Below are positions 47,547-55,841 of a stretch of 57,027 nt of DNA, in pieces. The stretch is taken from positions 1 through 57,027 of the forward strand of contig CALWRH010000012.1 in the NCBI GenBank assembly GCA_944383895.1. Reading direction: 5' to 3'. The notes under the pieces are model-generated. The model did no database searches and had not been told where the DNA came from. It was given only the letters and a program-made list of their open reading frames with translations. Position 1 is the first letter of the stretch, and each line of letters opens with the position of its first letter. A program made the position numbers and the translations under genes. The stretch comes from an uncultured Christensenellaceae bacterium (GTDB taxonomy: Bacteria > Bacillota > Clostridia > Christensenellales > UBA3700).

Positions 47547-48521
47547 ATGAAAAAGATTATCATTGCAATCGTTTCCGTACTCGTTATCACGGCTGCTTGC
47601 ATGTCTTTCGTAGGATGCAAGCCCACCGAAGTAGACATCAGCGGTATTAAAGGTTTCGGCGAACAGAAGCCGACGGAAACTCCCGTTGCAGCTTTCAGCG
47701 GAGATATGTCCGCAATAGAAATGCTTGAGGTCGGCGTTAAAAACTACTACGGTGCAAGCTATATCGCATCCAACAGCGAAGGCGCGCTCAACACTCAGGT
47801 CATGGGTCTGAATTTTACCCAGTTCGTTAAGTCTCAGACGATCAGACAGGGCAGCTCCAACGGAGATTACAAGCAGTTCAGCAACAATATCTCCGGTAGC
47901 GTAGGTTCCTCTCTCGTTAAAGTTATGATCTGGGAAGAAACCGCGATCACCAAGAGCGGTAACAAAATCAACATCAACTTCCGCAATGCTGACAAAAACA
48001 ATCTTAAAGTCAGAAAGCTTGACGGTGACAAATACGAGCTCTTCTTCAGCAAGAACGGATTCAACGCTGTAGAGAACTTTACCGACATCAACAATTACCA
48101 GACCGAAAAGGCTGCTAACCCGACTCTTATCTGGATGTACGATATCAACGAAAACACCTATGATAAAGAGAAGACCGTAGAGCCCAAGAAGAACGACGAC
48201 GGCACCTACACCTTCAAGATCGTTGCTGATCCTAAGGCTTCTACCGTTGAGTACACCAAGCAGATGATGTACATGCTCAATTCTACCGGTACCAAGGCTG
48301 AAGACTTCGAGTTCAGAAAGATCGAGCTCGAGATCACGATGTGGGACAACGGCTTTATCAAATCGCTCAACCTCACCGAGTCTTACTTCATGAAGGTTTC
48401 CGGTATCATCGATACCGAGATCACTCTCAACAGCTTCAGACAGTTCTCCTACTTCGATACCGAAGAAGGATTTACTCCTGCAGATCTGACCGAGATGATG
48501 AGCCTTTCTCATAATTCCTGA
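47547..48521 (+). CDS. Lipoprotein of unknown function
   Basis: 324 residues. The signal peptide ends in the lipobox SFVGC (C24), so it should be lipid-anchored outside the membrane. The rest alternates strands and short helices and has no family I recognise. The last third (about 225-315) contains two strand pairs with TYTFKIVADPKA and KIELEITMWDNGFIKSLNL, reminiscent of the fold of LolA/LppX-like lipoproteins, offered only as a guess. Codon use favours GCT, AAC and AAG unusually strongly, suggesting high expression. AAAGGAG precedes ATG 47547 and a strong terminator follows. Confidence 0.85.
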   Translation: MKKIIIAIVSVLVITAACMSFVGCKPTEVDISGIKGFGEQKPTETPVAAFSGDMSAIEMLEVGVKNYYGASYIASNSEGALNTQVMGLNFTQFVKSQTIRQGSSNGDYKQFSNNISGSVGSSLVKVMIWEETAITKSGNKININFRNADKNNLKVRKLDGDKYELFFSKNGFNAVENFTDINNYQTEKAANPTLIWMYDINENTYDKEKTVEPKKNDDGTYTFKIVADPKASTVEYTKQMMYMLNSTGTKAEDFEFRKIELEITMWDNGFIKSLNLTESYFMKVSGIIDTEITLNSFRQFSYFDTEEGFTPADLTEMMSLSHNS

Positions 48522-48540
48522 TTACAGGCAATCATACTTC

Positions 48541-48569
48541 GCACCCGACTTCGGTCGGGTGCTTTTTTT
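48541..48569 (+). terminator. Terminator of the orphan lipoprotein gene
   Basis: GCACCCGAC (48541-48549) pairs with GTCGGGTGC (48554-48562) around TTCG, followed by TTTTTTT. Confidence 0.95.
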
Positions 48570-48702
48570 GCGTACGTATTATTCCGTTAACGAAAGAATA
48601 AGAAATGGTATTATAGCATCGTCGGCAAAATAATATTTATTACGATATGGCAGAGAATTCGGCTAAGACTTCGTAACGCGCGCGACTGATTAAAAATTTT
48701 AC

Positions 48703-48731
48703 TTGATTATACGGCGTAAAGATTATATAAT
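48703..48731 (+). promoter_or_regulatory. Promoter of the PAP2-ligase-kinase operon
   Basis: TTGATT (48703-48708), a 17-nt spacer and a perfect TATAAT (48726-48731). The leader is about 28 nt and carries GGAG. Confidence 0.7.
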
Positions 48732-48765
48732 AATATAGGATGCGTACCTGCGCACGGAGAAAAGG

Positions 48766-49692
48766 ATGGAAAGAGAAGGCAAATTTTCAAATAAAACGTT
48801 CTGGATAATAAACGCGCTTGTGTTTGCGTTCTTTATCGCGCTTATGGTTGTCGCGACAATGTACGATCTCAAGATAAACCATGCGCTTTCCGATCCTGAC
48901 AGTTTCTTCGCCGATCTGTTTGCTCTCGTAGGAGAGTATCCGGCATATTTTGCCGTACCTGTCGGAGGAGTGATAGTCTTTTACAATGCTCCTTTGTTTT
49001 TCGAACAATATAAAAGAATACTCATCCGCGTTGTAGGTTGCCTCGCAGTTTTCGGCGGCTGGTTTTTCTTTCTGTACGCAGGGACAAAGCTTACGGAGAT
49101 CCCTCATCTTGTCGGATTTTCTGTCGTAGGCGCAGTCGGTATCGGCGCCGCTACGTTATGGGTGGGGTCTTTCGTCAGGAAAGAGACGATGAACAAGCTT
49201 TTCAAATACGGCGTTTTTCTTATCGTGTTTACGCTCGTCACTCTTGCCGTGATCCAGATCAGCAAGAACGTGTTTTGCAGGATGAGGTACCGCGATATGA
49301 TAAAAGAGGGCAATTTTGACGGATTTACGCCGTGGTACAAGATAAATATCGCAAGAGAAAACCCGAATCCCGACTATGCATATACTTCTTTCCCGTCGGG
49401 GCACACGTCGAGCGCCGCGCACATTTTTGTGCTCTGCGTGCTTTGCGATCTGTATCCGCGCCTTAACAAAAAGAGCATAAGAGCAGCATTGAACGCAGCT
49501 TGCTTTCTGTTTACGGCAGTCGTTGCCGTTTCCAGAATAGTAGACGACGCGCATTTTTTGTCTGACGTGCTTGTAGGCGGATATGTGACATATCTGATAT
49601 TCGTCCTTTGCAGATTCTGTTTTTTCGGCAAAGGCATATATAATTTCCGTATAGCGGAAAATAAAATAAAGGACTGTGAAATCGGTGGATAA
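48766..49692 (+). CDS. PAP2-family membrane phosphatase (first of a tandem pair)
   Basis: 308 residues with about six membrane helices. The three-part PAP2 active site is present: KNVFCRMRYR (motif 1, about 167), PSGHTSS (motif 2, about 212) and SRIVDDAHFLSDV (motif 3, about 255). Such enzymes dephosphorylate phosphatidate, undecaprenyl pyrophosphate or similar membrane lipids on the outer face. A long insertion between motifs 1 and 2 (FDGFTPWYKINIA) is shared with the next gene. GGAG lies before ATG 48766. Confidence 0.92.
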   Translation: MEREGKFSNKTFWIINALVFAFFIALMVVATMYDLKINHALSDPDSFFADLFALVGEYPAYFAVPVGGVIVFYNAPLFFEQYKRILIRVVGCLAVFGGWFFFLYAGTKLTEIPHLVGFSVVGAVGIGAATLWVGSFVRKETMNKLFKYGVFLIVFTLVTLAVIQISKNVFCRMRYRDMIKEGNFDGFTPWYKINIARENPNPDYAYTSFPSGHTSSAAHIFVLCVLCDLYPRLNKKSIRAALNAACFLFTAVVAVSRIVDDAHFLSDVLVGGYVTYLIFVLCRFCFFGKGIYNFRIAENKIKDCEIGG

Positions 49693-50563
49693 CAAAAAAG
49701 TCTGTGTCTGGTCGTCTTTTATCGTCGCGGCGATTTTGGTATTGCTCGCAGTGGCAACTTTGTTCGATCTCAAAGTGTCGGAAATTCTTTACGCGCGCGA
49801 CAATACGTTCGGAAAGATATACGAGGCTATAGGCAAAATGCCCGCTTTCGTTCTTGCCGTGTTCGCATGCTTCGCGCTCGGAGAAAACGCCAAGGTGAAC
49901 GAGCGTAGACAGGTAAAACGTTATTTCTTCTACGTTTGCGGTTATCTTGCGGGAATACTCGCGTTTGTTGATTTCGGAGAAATGATGCTTTCAAGCAAGC
50001 TTTACGCGTTGATAGCTGGCGCTGCGCTTTCTATCCCTTTGTCGGGTATAGCTTTGCTTTCAATGAAAGACATTACGGCTGAAAAACTCACTGCGCTCAA
50101 GAAGTGGGCGATAGTCGTACTCTTTTCAGTAGTGGTTATCGGCATTGTCGTATTTTTGCTCAAGACGGTATGGAGCAGAGCGCGTTATGTCGATACGCAG
50201 AAGAGCAGTGCCGTATTTTCACCGTGGTATAAAATAGTGCGCGTCGAGGACGGAGATTCCTTCCCGTCGGGGCACGCGGCTTTCGGCGGTACGCTTTTTC
50301 TTCTCTTGCCTCTTTGCGGAATACTCGACAAATTCAAAGGCAAAGAAAAAGCAGTATTCGTTGCAGCGACATTGTTTGTCGCAATAGTCATGATCGCACG
50401 CATTACGGACGGACATCATTATCTCAGTGACGTTACGGTCGGGTTCGGAATATCCTTTTTCGTTCAGGGCGCCGTTGTGCTCGCCGCATACGGGAAAAAG
50501 CTGGATAAACAGGTTTTCGATACGCAGAATAAACTCGAAAGGTTGTTAGATGCAGTATTTTGA
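49676..50563 (+). CDS. PAP2-family membrane phosphatase (second of a tandem pair)
   Basis: About 295 residues, a paralogue of the preceding protein with the same layout: KTVWSRARYV (motif 1), FSPWYKIVRV insertion, SFPSGHAAFG (motif 2) and ARITDGHHYLSDV (motif 3). It starts with GTG, at 49676 or 49685, inside the end of the first gene; AAAGGA at 49668-49673 is very close to the first and 11 nt from the second. The duplication probably arose in place and the two may act on different lipids. Confidence 0.9.
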   Translation: MKSVDNKKVCVWSSFIVAAILVLLAVATLFDLKVSEILYARDNTFGKIYEAIGKMPAFVLAVFACFALGENAKVNERRQVKRYFFYVCGYLAGILAFVDFGEMMLSSKLYALIAGAALSIPLSGIALLSMKDITAEKLTALKKWAIVVLFSVVVIGIVVFLLKTVWSRARYVDTQKSSAVFSPWYKIVRVEDGDSFPSGHAAFGGTLFLLLPLCGILDKFKGKEKAVFVAATLFVAIVMIARITDGHHYLSDVTVGFGISFFVQGAVVLAAYGKKLDKQVFDTQNKLERLLDAVF

Positions 50564-52196
50564 TAAATCGATGTACGGGTATTTTGCGGACAACGTTTCG
50601 CATCTTCCCGACACAAACAAATGCATATCGTATTACGGGAGAGAGATATCGCAACGTCTTTTTTTCAGACATTGCGATACTCTTGCCGATTATCTGCGTT
50701 CTTTAGGCATGGGCAAGGGCAAAAACGTCGTGCTGTGTCTGCCCAATATTCCCGACGCGATAATATCTTATTATGCGATAAACAAGACGGGCGCAGTGGT
50801 GAACGCGGTGCATCCGCTCGTAACGGGACAAGCGTTGTACGATCTTATCACGGGTATGGACGCAGGTGCGGCTATCGTATTTGAAGATTTTTATCCCAAA
50901 TACGCCGATTATCTCAAGAATACCGAAATACCGATAATAGTTGCGAGTGCGGCAGATTATCTGCCTGCGCTCTATAAGCCTTTTTATAAGCTTGCTACGC
51001 GCAAAAATACGAAAAACATACCTTACGGCGACAGAACTGTACGCTTTTATGACGTAGTATCGGGAAAGATCGCTTTCGAAACGCCGGAAACTCCTTATCC
51101 CGATATAAAAGGAGACGACATAGCCGTATACATGCACAGCGGCGGTACGACGGGCGCGTCCAAGACGGTAATGCTCAGCAACGACGCTTTCAACTGCCTT
51201 GCTGACAACGCATTAGCGCTGATCGGAGGTAAGCCTGTAAACGATAAAGACGGCATGCTTATGGTCATGCCGATATTCCACAACTTCGGGCTCGGTATAT
51301 GTATGCACACGACGATTTGCGCGGGCGGAAAGGTTGTGCTTATGCCCAAGTTTGAACCGAAACGCGCTTGCAGATTGCTGAAGTCAGCTAACGCAACCTT
51401 TATTTCGGGAGTGCCCAACATGTTCGCAAAGATGATAGACAGCGGACTGTTCAAAGGTAAATATATCAAAAGACTAAAACACTGCTACTGCGGCGGAGAT
51501 AAGCTCAGCAATAGTATAAAGGACAGATTTTATGAGGCGACCAAAGCGGCAGGCAATCCGATACGCCTCAATGAAGGATACGGACTTACCGAGGCGGGCA
51601 TATGTTGCGTTAATACGCCTGAACATTACCGCGAAGGGTCTTTGGGAAAGCCGCTCAAGAACACCCGTTTCGGTATATTCGACGATAACGACAATCCGTT
51701 GCCGCCCGATACGGTGGGAAATCTCTGCATAAGCGCTAATACGCTTATGACGGGATATTACCGCGACAAAGAGGCTACCAAAGCCGCGTTTTTCGAGTAT
51801 GACGGCGCAAAGTGGGTCCGCACGGGCGATATGGGCAGAATAGACAAGGACGGTTTCGTGTACTTTGTCGATCGCAGAAAAAGGGTAATAAAGATTGCCG
51901 GAAACAATGTGTTTCCGCAGGAGATAGAAAACGTAGTAAACAAAGTGGCAGGCGTAAAGCGCAGTTGCGTTGTCGCAATGAGCGCTGAAGGAAAACCTGC
52001 GGTAAGGCTTATCATACAGCCTATGGAAGGAACTGACGAAAAGGCTCTCGAGAAAGCAGTCAGGGACGAGATCGCCGCAAAACTTCTCAAATACGCCATG
52101 CCGAGAGTGGTCGAATTCCGCGAAAAGCTGCCGCTCACGCAGATCGGTAAAGTCGATTACAGAAAGTTAGAAACTACAGGAGGAGAAAATGCATAG
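50550..52196 (+). CDS. AMP-forming acyl-CoA synthetase-like ligase
   Basis: 548 residues, ANL superfamily. The phosphate-binding loop is MHSGGTTGASKTVML (about 197), and NEGYGLTEAG (about 338) and TGDMGRIDKDGFVYFVDRRKR (about 420) are the A5 and A7-A8 motifs. The C-terminal catalytic lysine lies in LTQIGKVDYRKL (K541). It activates a carboxylic acid as acyl-AMP; a fatty acid is likely but chain length is not predictable. It overlaps the second PAP2 gene by 14 nt and the kinase gene by 8 nt, so all four are translationally coupled. Confidence 0.92.
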   Translation: MQYFDKSMYGYFADNVSHLPDTNKCISYYGREISQRLFFRHCDTLADYLRSLGMGKGKNVVLCLPNIPDAIISYYAINKTGAVVNAVHPLVTGQALYDLITGMDAGAAIVFEDFYPKYADYLKNTEIPIIVASAADYLPALYKPFYKLATRKNTKNIPYGDRTVRFYDVVSGKIAFETPETPYPDIKGDDIAVYMHSGGTTGASKTVMLSNDAFNCLADNALALIGGKPVNDKDGMLMVMPIFHNFGLGICMHTTICAGGKVVLMPKFEPKRACRLLKSANATFISGVPNMFAKMIDSGLFKGKYIKRLKHCYCGGDKLSNSIKDRFYEATKAAGNPIRLNEGYGLTEAGICCVNTPEHYREGSLGKPLKNTRFGIFDDNDNPLPPDTVGNLCISANTLMTGYYRDKEATKAAFFEYDGAKWVRTGDMGRIDKDGFVYFVDRRKRVIKIAGNNVFPQEIENVVNKVAGVKRSCVVAMSAEGKPAVRLIIQPMEGTDEKALEKAVRDEIAAKLLKYAMPRVVEFREKLPLTQIGKVDYRKLETTGGENA

Positions 52197-53748
52197 TTCG
52201 CAGCCGCTCGTTCTCGTGTTCGACGTGGGCACTCAGAGTACCCGCGCTCTGCTTTTCGACTTGCACGGCAATCTTATCGAAAAGACTAAGCACGACGAAC
52301 CGCCTTACATATCTCAAAACGACAACAGGGCGGAAAAGGATCCTGCAGAGTGTTGGCAGGGTATATGTACCGTTTCGCGCGAACTGAAAAATATCGTCGG
52401 CGAAAAATGGAACGATATCGTCGGGGTATGCGCGACAAGTATAAGAAATTCTCTGTTCTTCCTTGACAAGGATTGCAATCCTACAAGGAACGCGATACTC
52501 TGGATGGACAAAAGAGAAGTTAATTGCCCCGACAAAATGCCTGTATTCAACAGATTTTTGTACGCTATCGTAGGTATGGGCGAAACGGCAAAGGTGTCGA
52601 GAAGGACTTCTTATACCAACTGGGTCAGAGTCAATCAGCCCGATGTGTGGGAAAAGACGGCAAAAGTCGTTATGCCTACCGCATGGTACAATTATAAATT
52701 TACGGGAAGGCTTGCCGACAGCAAGGCGGGACAGGCTGCAAAATTCCCGTACGATTACAGAAAAAGAGGTTGGATGAGCAAAAAGGCTCTCAATTATCCC
52801 GTGTTCGGCTGCCCCGTAGAAAAGATGTGCGAACTCGTAGAACCGGGGCAGATAATCGGTTACATTACAAAAAAATGCAGCGAAGAAACGGGAATAAAAG
52901 AAGGCTTGCCGTTTATCGCTACGGGTGCGGACAAGGCGTGCGAAACGGTGGGCAACGGCTGCCTTTCAAAAGAAGTCGCGTCCGTAAGTCTTGGTACCGC
53001 GGCGTCTGTTGAAATAACTACCGATAAATATGTCGAACCTGAAACGTTTATGCCTGCTTATACCGCTGTGGCAAACGGAAAATTCAATCCCGAAATACAG
53101 ATATTCAGAGGATATTGGATGGTATCCTGGTTCAAAGATCAGTTTGCCCTCAACGAAAAACTCGAAGCTGAAAAACTCGGTGTTTCTGCAGAAAGACTGC
53201 TTGACGAAAAGCTTTCTACCGTTCCTCTCGGCTGTAACGGACTTATACTTCAGCCGTATTGGGGACCGGGACTCAAGACTCCTCAGGCAAAAGGCATTAT
53301 GATAGGTTTTTCAGACGTCCACACGAGATTGCACGTTTACAGGGCTATAATAGAGGGACTCGGATACGCGTTGTTCGACGGGCTCGAAAACCTTCAGCGC
53401 AGGTCGAGAAACAAGATCACAAGGATAGCCGTTGCGGGCGGAGGTTCGCAGAGCGACATAGTATGTCAGATAACGGCCGACATCATGGGCAGAGAAGTTT
53501 ACCGCGTGCAGACATACGAAACGAGCGGGCTGGGATGTGCGATAGTAGCGTTCAATGCATTGAATTATTATAATAAGATAGAAGACGCGGTTGCGGCAAT
53601 GGTGAGAGTAAAAGATACCTTCAGACCTATCGCTGAAAACCACGACAAATATATGCAATATTATACCCGCGTATATAAGAAGATCTACGAACGCAATCAG
53701 CCTATCTACAACGAGCTTTACAAGATGATGGAAAAAGACAGACTCTGA
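52189..53748 (+). CDS. FGGY-family carbohydrate kinase
   Basis: 519 residues. The N-terminal ATPase-fold motif is VFDVGTQSTRALLFD, a second domain motif GVCATSIRNSLFF holds the substrate strand, and AVAGGGSQSDIVCQITADIMG is the C-terminal nucleotide motif with the usual FGGY signature. Members phosphorylate glycerol, xylulose, gluconate and others; substrate residues do not point to one. Its position behind two PAP2 phosphatases and an acyl ligase suggests a polyol used in membrane or surface lipid metabolism, by context only. It overlaps the ligase gene by 8 nt. Confidence 0.92.
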   Translation: MHSSQPLVLVFDVGTQSTRALLFDLHGNLIEKTKHDEPPYISQNDNRAEKDPAECWQGICTVSRELKNIVGEKWNDIVGVCATSIRNSLFFLDKDCNPTRNAILWMDKREVNCPDKMPVFNRFLYAIVGMGETAKVSRRTSYTNWVRVNQPDVWEKTAKVVMPTAWYNYKFTGRLADSKAGQAAKFPYDYRKRGWMSKKALNYPVFGCPVEKMCELVEPGQIIGYITKKCSEETGIKEGLPFIATGADKACETVGNGCLSKEVASVSLGTAASVEITTDKYVEPETFMPAYTAVANGKFNPEIQIFRGYWMVSWFKDQFALNEKLEAEKLGVSAERLLDEKLSTVPLGCNGLILQPYWGPGLKTPQAKGIMIGFSDVHTRLHVYRAIIEGLGYALFDGLENLQRRSRNKITRIAVAGGGSQSDIVCQITADIMGREVYRVQTYETSGLGCAIVAFNALNYYNKIEDAVAAMVRVKDTFRPIAENHDKYMQYYTRVYKKIYERNQPIYNELYKMMEKDRL

Positions 53749-53762
53749 AAAAACAATATATA

Positions 53763-53802
53763 AAAAAAGACAGCCGCAAATAAAGCGACTGTCTTTTTTT
53801 TG
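53763..53802. terminator. Bidirectional terminator
   Basis: AAAAAAGACAG(C)CGC pairs with GCG(A)CTGTCTTTTTT. It serves the PAP2-ligase-kinase operon and the convergent spoVG gene. Confidence 0.85.
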
Positions 53803-53834
53803 GGGTTGTATTATAAAAGTGAAGATTGTATCTT

Positions 53835-54122
53835 TCAGTTTTCTGCAGTTGCGGAGTCTGATTCCTGCACAGCTTTGCCGTATGCGGCAAGGACTTCGCG
53901 GTTTATGGTATCGCGCGTTTCAGTGTTGAGAGGATGAGCGATATCCTTGTATTCTCCGTCGGGAGTTTTACGACTCGGCATAGCGACGAACAGACCGAGT
54001 TTGCCGTCAATGATCTTTATGTCGTGCAATACGAAACACTCGTCGAATACCACTGACGCTACGGCTTTGAGCCTGTCGTTTTCTTTGGTTACCAATCTGA
54101 TTTTTATGTCGGTGATTTTCAT
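53835..54122 (-). CDS. spoVG: Septation and regulatory protein SpoVG
   Basis: 95 residues. The whole family signature is present: MKITDIKIRLVTKENDRLKA, VASVVFDECFVLHDIKII and the LGLFVAMPSRKTPDGEYKDIAHPL block. SpoVG binds nucleic acids and affects septation, cell-wall enzymes and sporulation in Firmicutes. GGGGGA precedes ATG 54122. The AT-rich upstream region (54123-54190) may carry TTGTTT-N17-TATATT on the minus strand. Confidence 0.97.
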   Translation of the reverse strand: MKITDIKIRLVTKENDRLKAVASVVFDECFVLHDIKIIDGKLGLFVAMPSRKTPDGEYKDIAHPLNTETRDTINREVLAAYGKAVQESDSATAEN

Positions 54123-54353
54123 AAAATCCCCCTGAGGTTTTATAATACAAATATATCATATAACATTATAAAAAACAATATTTTTTATTAAAAAAAACTT
54201 AAGAAATTTTTTAATTTTAATTTAAGTCTGAACGATATTAAAAAAATACGCAGACTTTTCGTGTTTTGCGAAAAAGAGGTGTATAATTATCTGAAAATTT
54301 TCGGCATAGACAAAATAACGGACTTTTACAGGACAATTTTTATGTCGCGAGCA

Positions 54354-54359
54354 TATAAT
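54354..54359 (+). promoter_or_regulatory. Perfect -10 box five bases before the murC ATG
   Basis: TATAAT (54354-54359), with no good -35 at the usual distance (the best is GGACAA at 54331, a poor match). TTTACA (54325-54330) is spaced 23 nt away, which is too long. Confidence 0.4.
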
Positions 54360-54364
54360 GTTGT

Positions 54365-55726
54365 ATGCTTGATTTGACTGATTTTCACAATGTGCATTTT
54401 ATAGGCGTAGGCGGAGTTAGCATGAAAACTCTCGCGCTCTTGTGTGCGAGGGCGGGAATGAACGTTACGGGTTCGGATAAGTCGGATTCCGAGGCGTTAC
54501 GCAAGCTGTGCGACAACGGAGTTTACGCCTATTGCGGCAGCGACGAAAGCGTTGTGGAAAGGGCGGATCTCGTGGTATATACCGCGTGTATTCCCGAAAA
54601 CGACGTCGAGCTCTCTAAGGCGCGGGCTTGCCGCAAGGTCGTGATGGAAAGAAAGGCGTTTCTCGCTCTCGTGGGCAGACAATGCAAACGCACGGTCGCG
54701 GTTGCGGGTACGCACGGCAAGACGACGACTACTGCCATGCTTTCTGCGATAATGAAGGCGCAGGGAGAGAAGTTTATCGGGCATATCGGCGGAGATCTGC
54801 CCGGGGGAGAGATAAGTCTGACGGACAGCGGAAGGGACGTCTTTCTGACCGAGGCATGCGAGTATAACCGCAGCTTTCTGGCTTTGTCGCCAGACATAGC
54901 GGTCGTGCTCAACATGCAGTTCGACCATCCCGATTGTTACAGGGACATAAACGATCTGAAAGACGCTTTCAAGAGATTTGTGTCCAATATAAAGCAAGGC
55001 GGATTGCTTGTAACGGATTTCAATCTTAAAGACGAACTTTGCGCAAAAGGTATAAGGGCGGTCACTTTCGGTTTCAATGCGGGATGCGACTACCGTGCGG
55101 ACGATATAAGTTACGACTGCGGCAGATATTCGTTTTCGCTGTACAGATATTCAAAATTCGTCAGACGGTATGTTCTGAGAATATACGGCAAACACAATAT
55201 TCTCAACGCTCTGGCTGCGCTTGCGGCGGCAGACGCTCTCGGACTCGACATCGTGTATGCGGCAGACGCGCTTGAAAATTTCTCAGGGGTCAGCAGAAGA
55301 TTCGAGTGCAGAGGTATGCTCGAAGACGGCACGAGAGTAATAGTCGATTACGCGCATCATCCCGAAGAGATCGCCGCGGCTATAGACACGGCGAGAGTAA
55401 TGACGAGAGGTGAGATAACCGTATTTTTCGAGCCTCATACCTTCAGCCGTACAAAATCGCTTATGAAGGAATTCGCGGAAAGTTTTTATTGGGCGGACGA
55501 GGTTGTTATCCTGCCCACTTACGCCGCGAGAGAGAGCAACGTCGAGGGAGGCAACGCATACGATCTCTACGTCAGGCTGAAGAGAGAAAAAGAGGCGTGT
55601 CTTTATATCGACGGTTATGACGCGGCTGCCGATTATATAAAGTCGAGGCGCGGCAACAAAGGGATAATCCTGCTGCTCGGAGCAGGTACGATAGATAAGA
55701 TCGCAGATATATTATTCTTAAGATAA
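54365..55726 (+). CDS. murC: UDP-N-acetylmuramate--L-alanine ligase
   Basis: Adds L-alanine to UDP-MurNAc in peptidoglycan synthesis, in the cytoplasm. 453 residues. The N-terminal Rossmann motif is FIGVGGVSMKTLA. The ATP loop is AGTHGKTTTTAML (about 115), with EACEYNRSFL (about 165) and the central-domain DHPDCY stretch following. The C-terminal domain has VIVDYAHHPEEIAA and ends LLGAGTIDKIADI. No ribosome site precedes ATG 54365, while a -10 box lies five bases upstream, so the mRNA may be leaderless. It stands alone, apart from a dcw cluster. Confidence 0.96.
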   Translation: MLDLTDFHNVHFIGVGGVSMKTLALLCARAGMNVTGSDKSDSEALRKLCDNGVYAYCGSDESVVERADLVVYTACIPENDVELSKARACRKVVMERKAFLALVGRQCKRTVAVAGTHGKTTTTAMLSAIMKAQGEKFIGHIGGDLPGGEISLTDSGRDVFLTEACEYNRSFLALSPDIAVVLNMQFDHPDCYRDINDLKDAFKRFVSNIKQGGLLVTDFNLKDELCAKGIRAVTFGFNAGCDYRADDISYDCGRYSFSLYRYSKFVRRYVLRIYGKHNILNALAALAAADALGLDIVYAADALENFSGVSRRFECRGMLEDGTRVIVDYAHHPEEIAAAIDTARVMTRGEITVFFEPHTFSRTKSLMKEFAESFYWADEVVILPTYAARESNVEGGNAYDLYVRLKREKEACLYIDGYDAAADYIKSRRGNKGIILLLGAGTIDKIADILFLR

Positions 55727-55800
55727 ACTACACGGGCGCCTAAATTTACATTATGATTTTATAATGGGTACGCTGAAAAACAGTCTGACAGACATAATAA

Positions 55801-55826
55801 AAAGCCGCTTTGCAGCGGCTTTGTTT
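55801..55826. terminator. Bidirectional terminator
   Basis: AAAGCCGCT (55801-55809) pairs with AGCGGCTTT (55814-55822), with A-rich and T-rich flanks for both the murC and the convergent gene. Confidence 0.85.
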
Positions 55827-55841
55827 ATTTGACCTGTCGTT

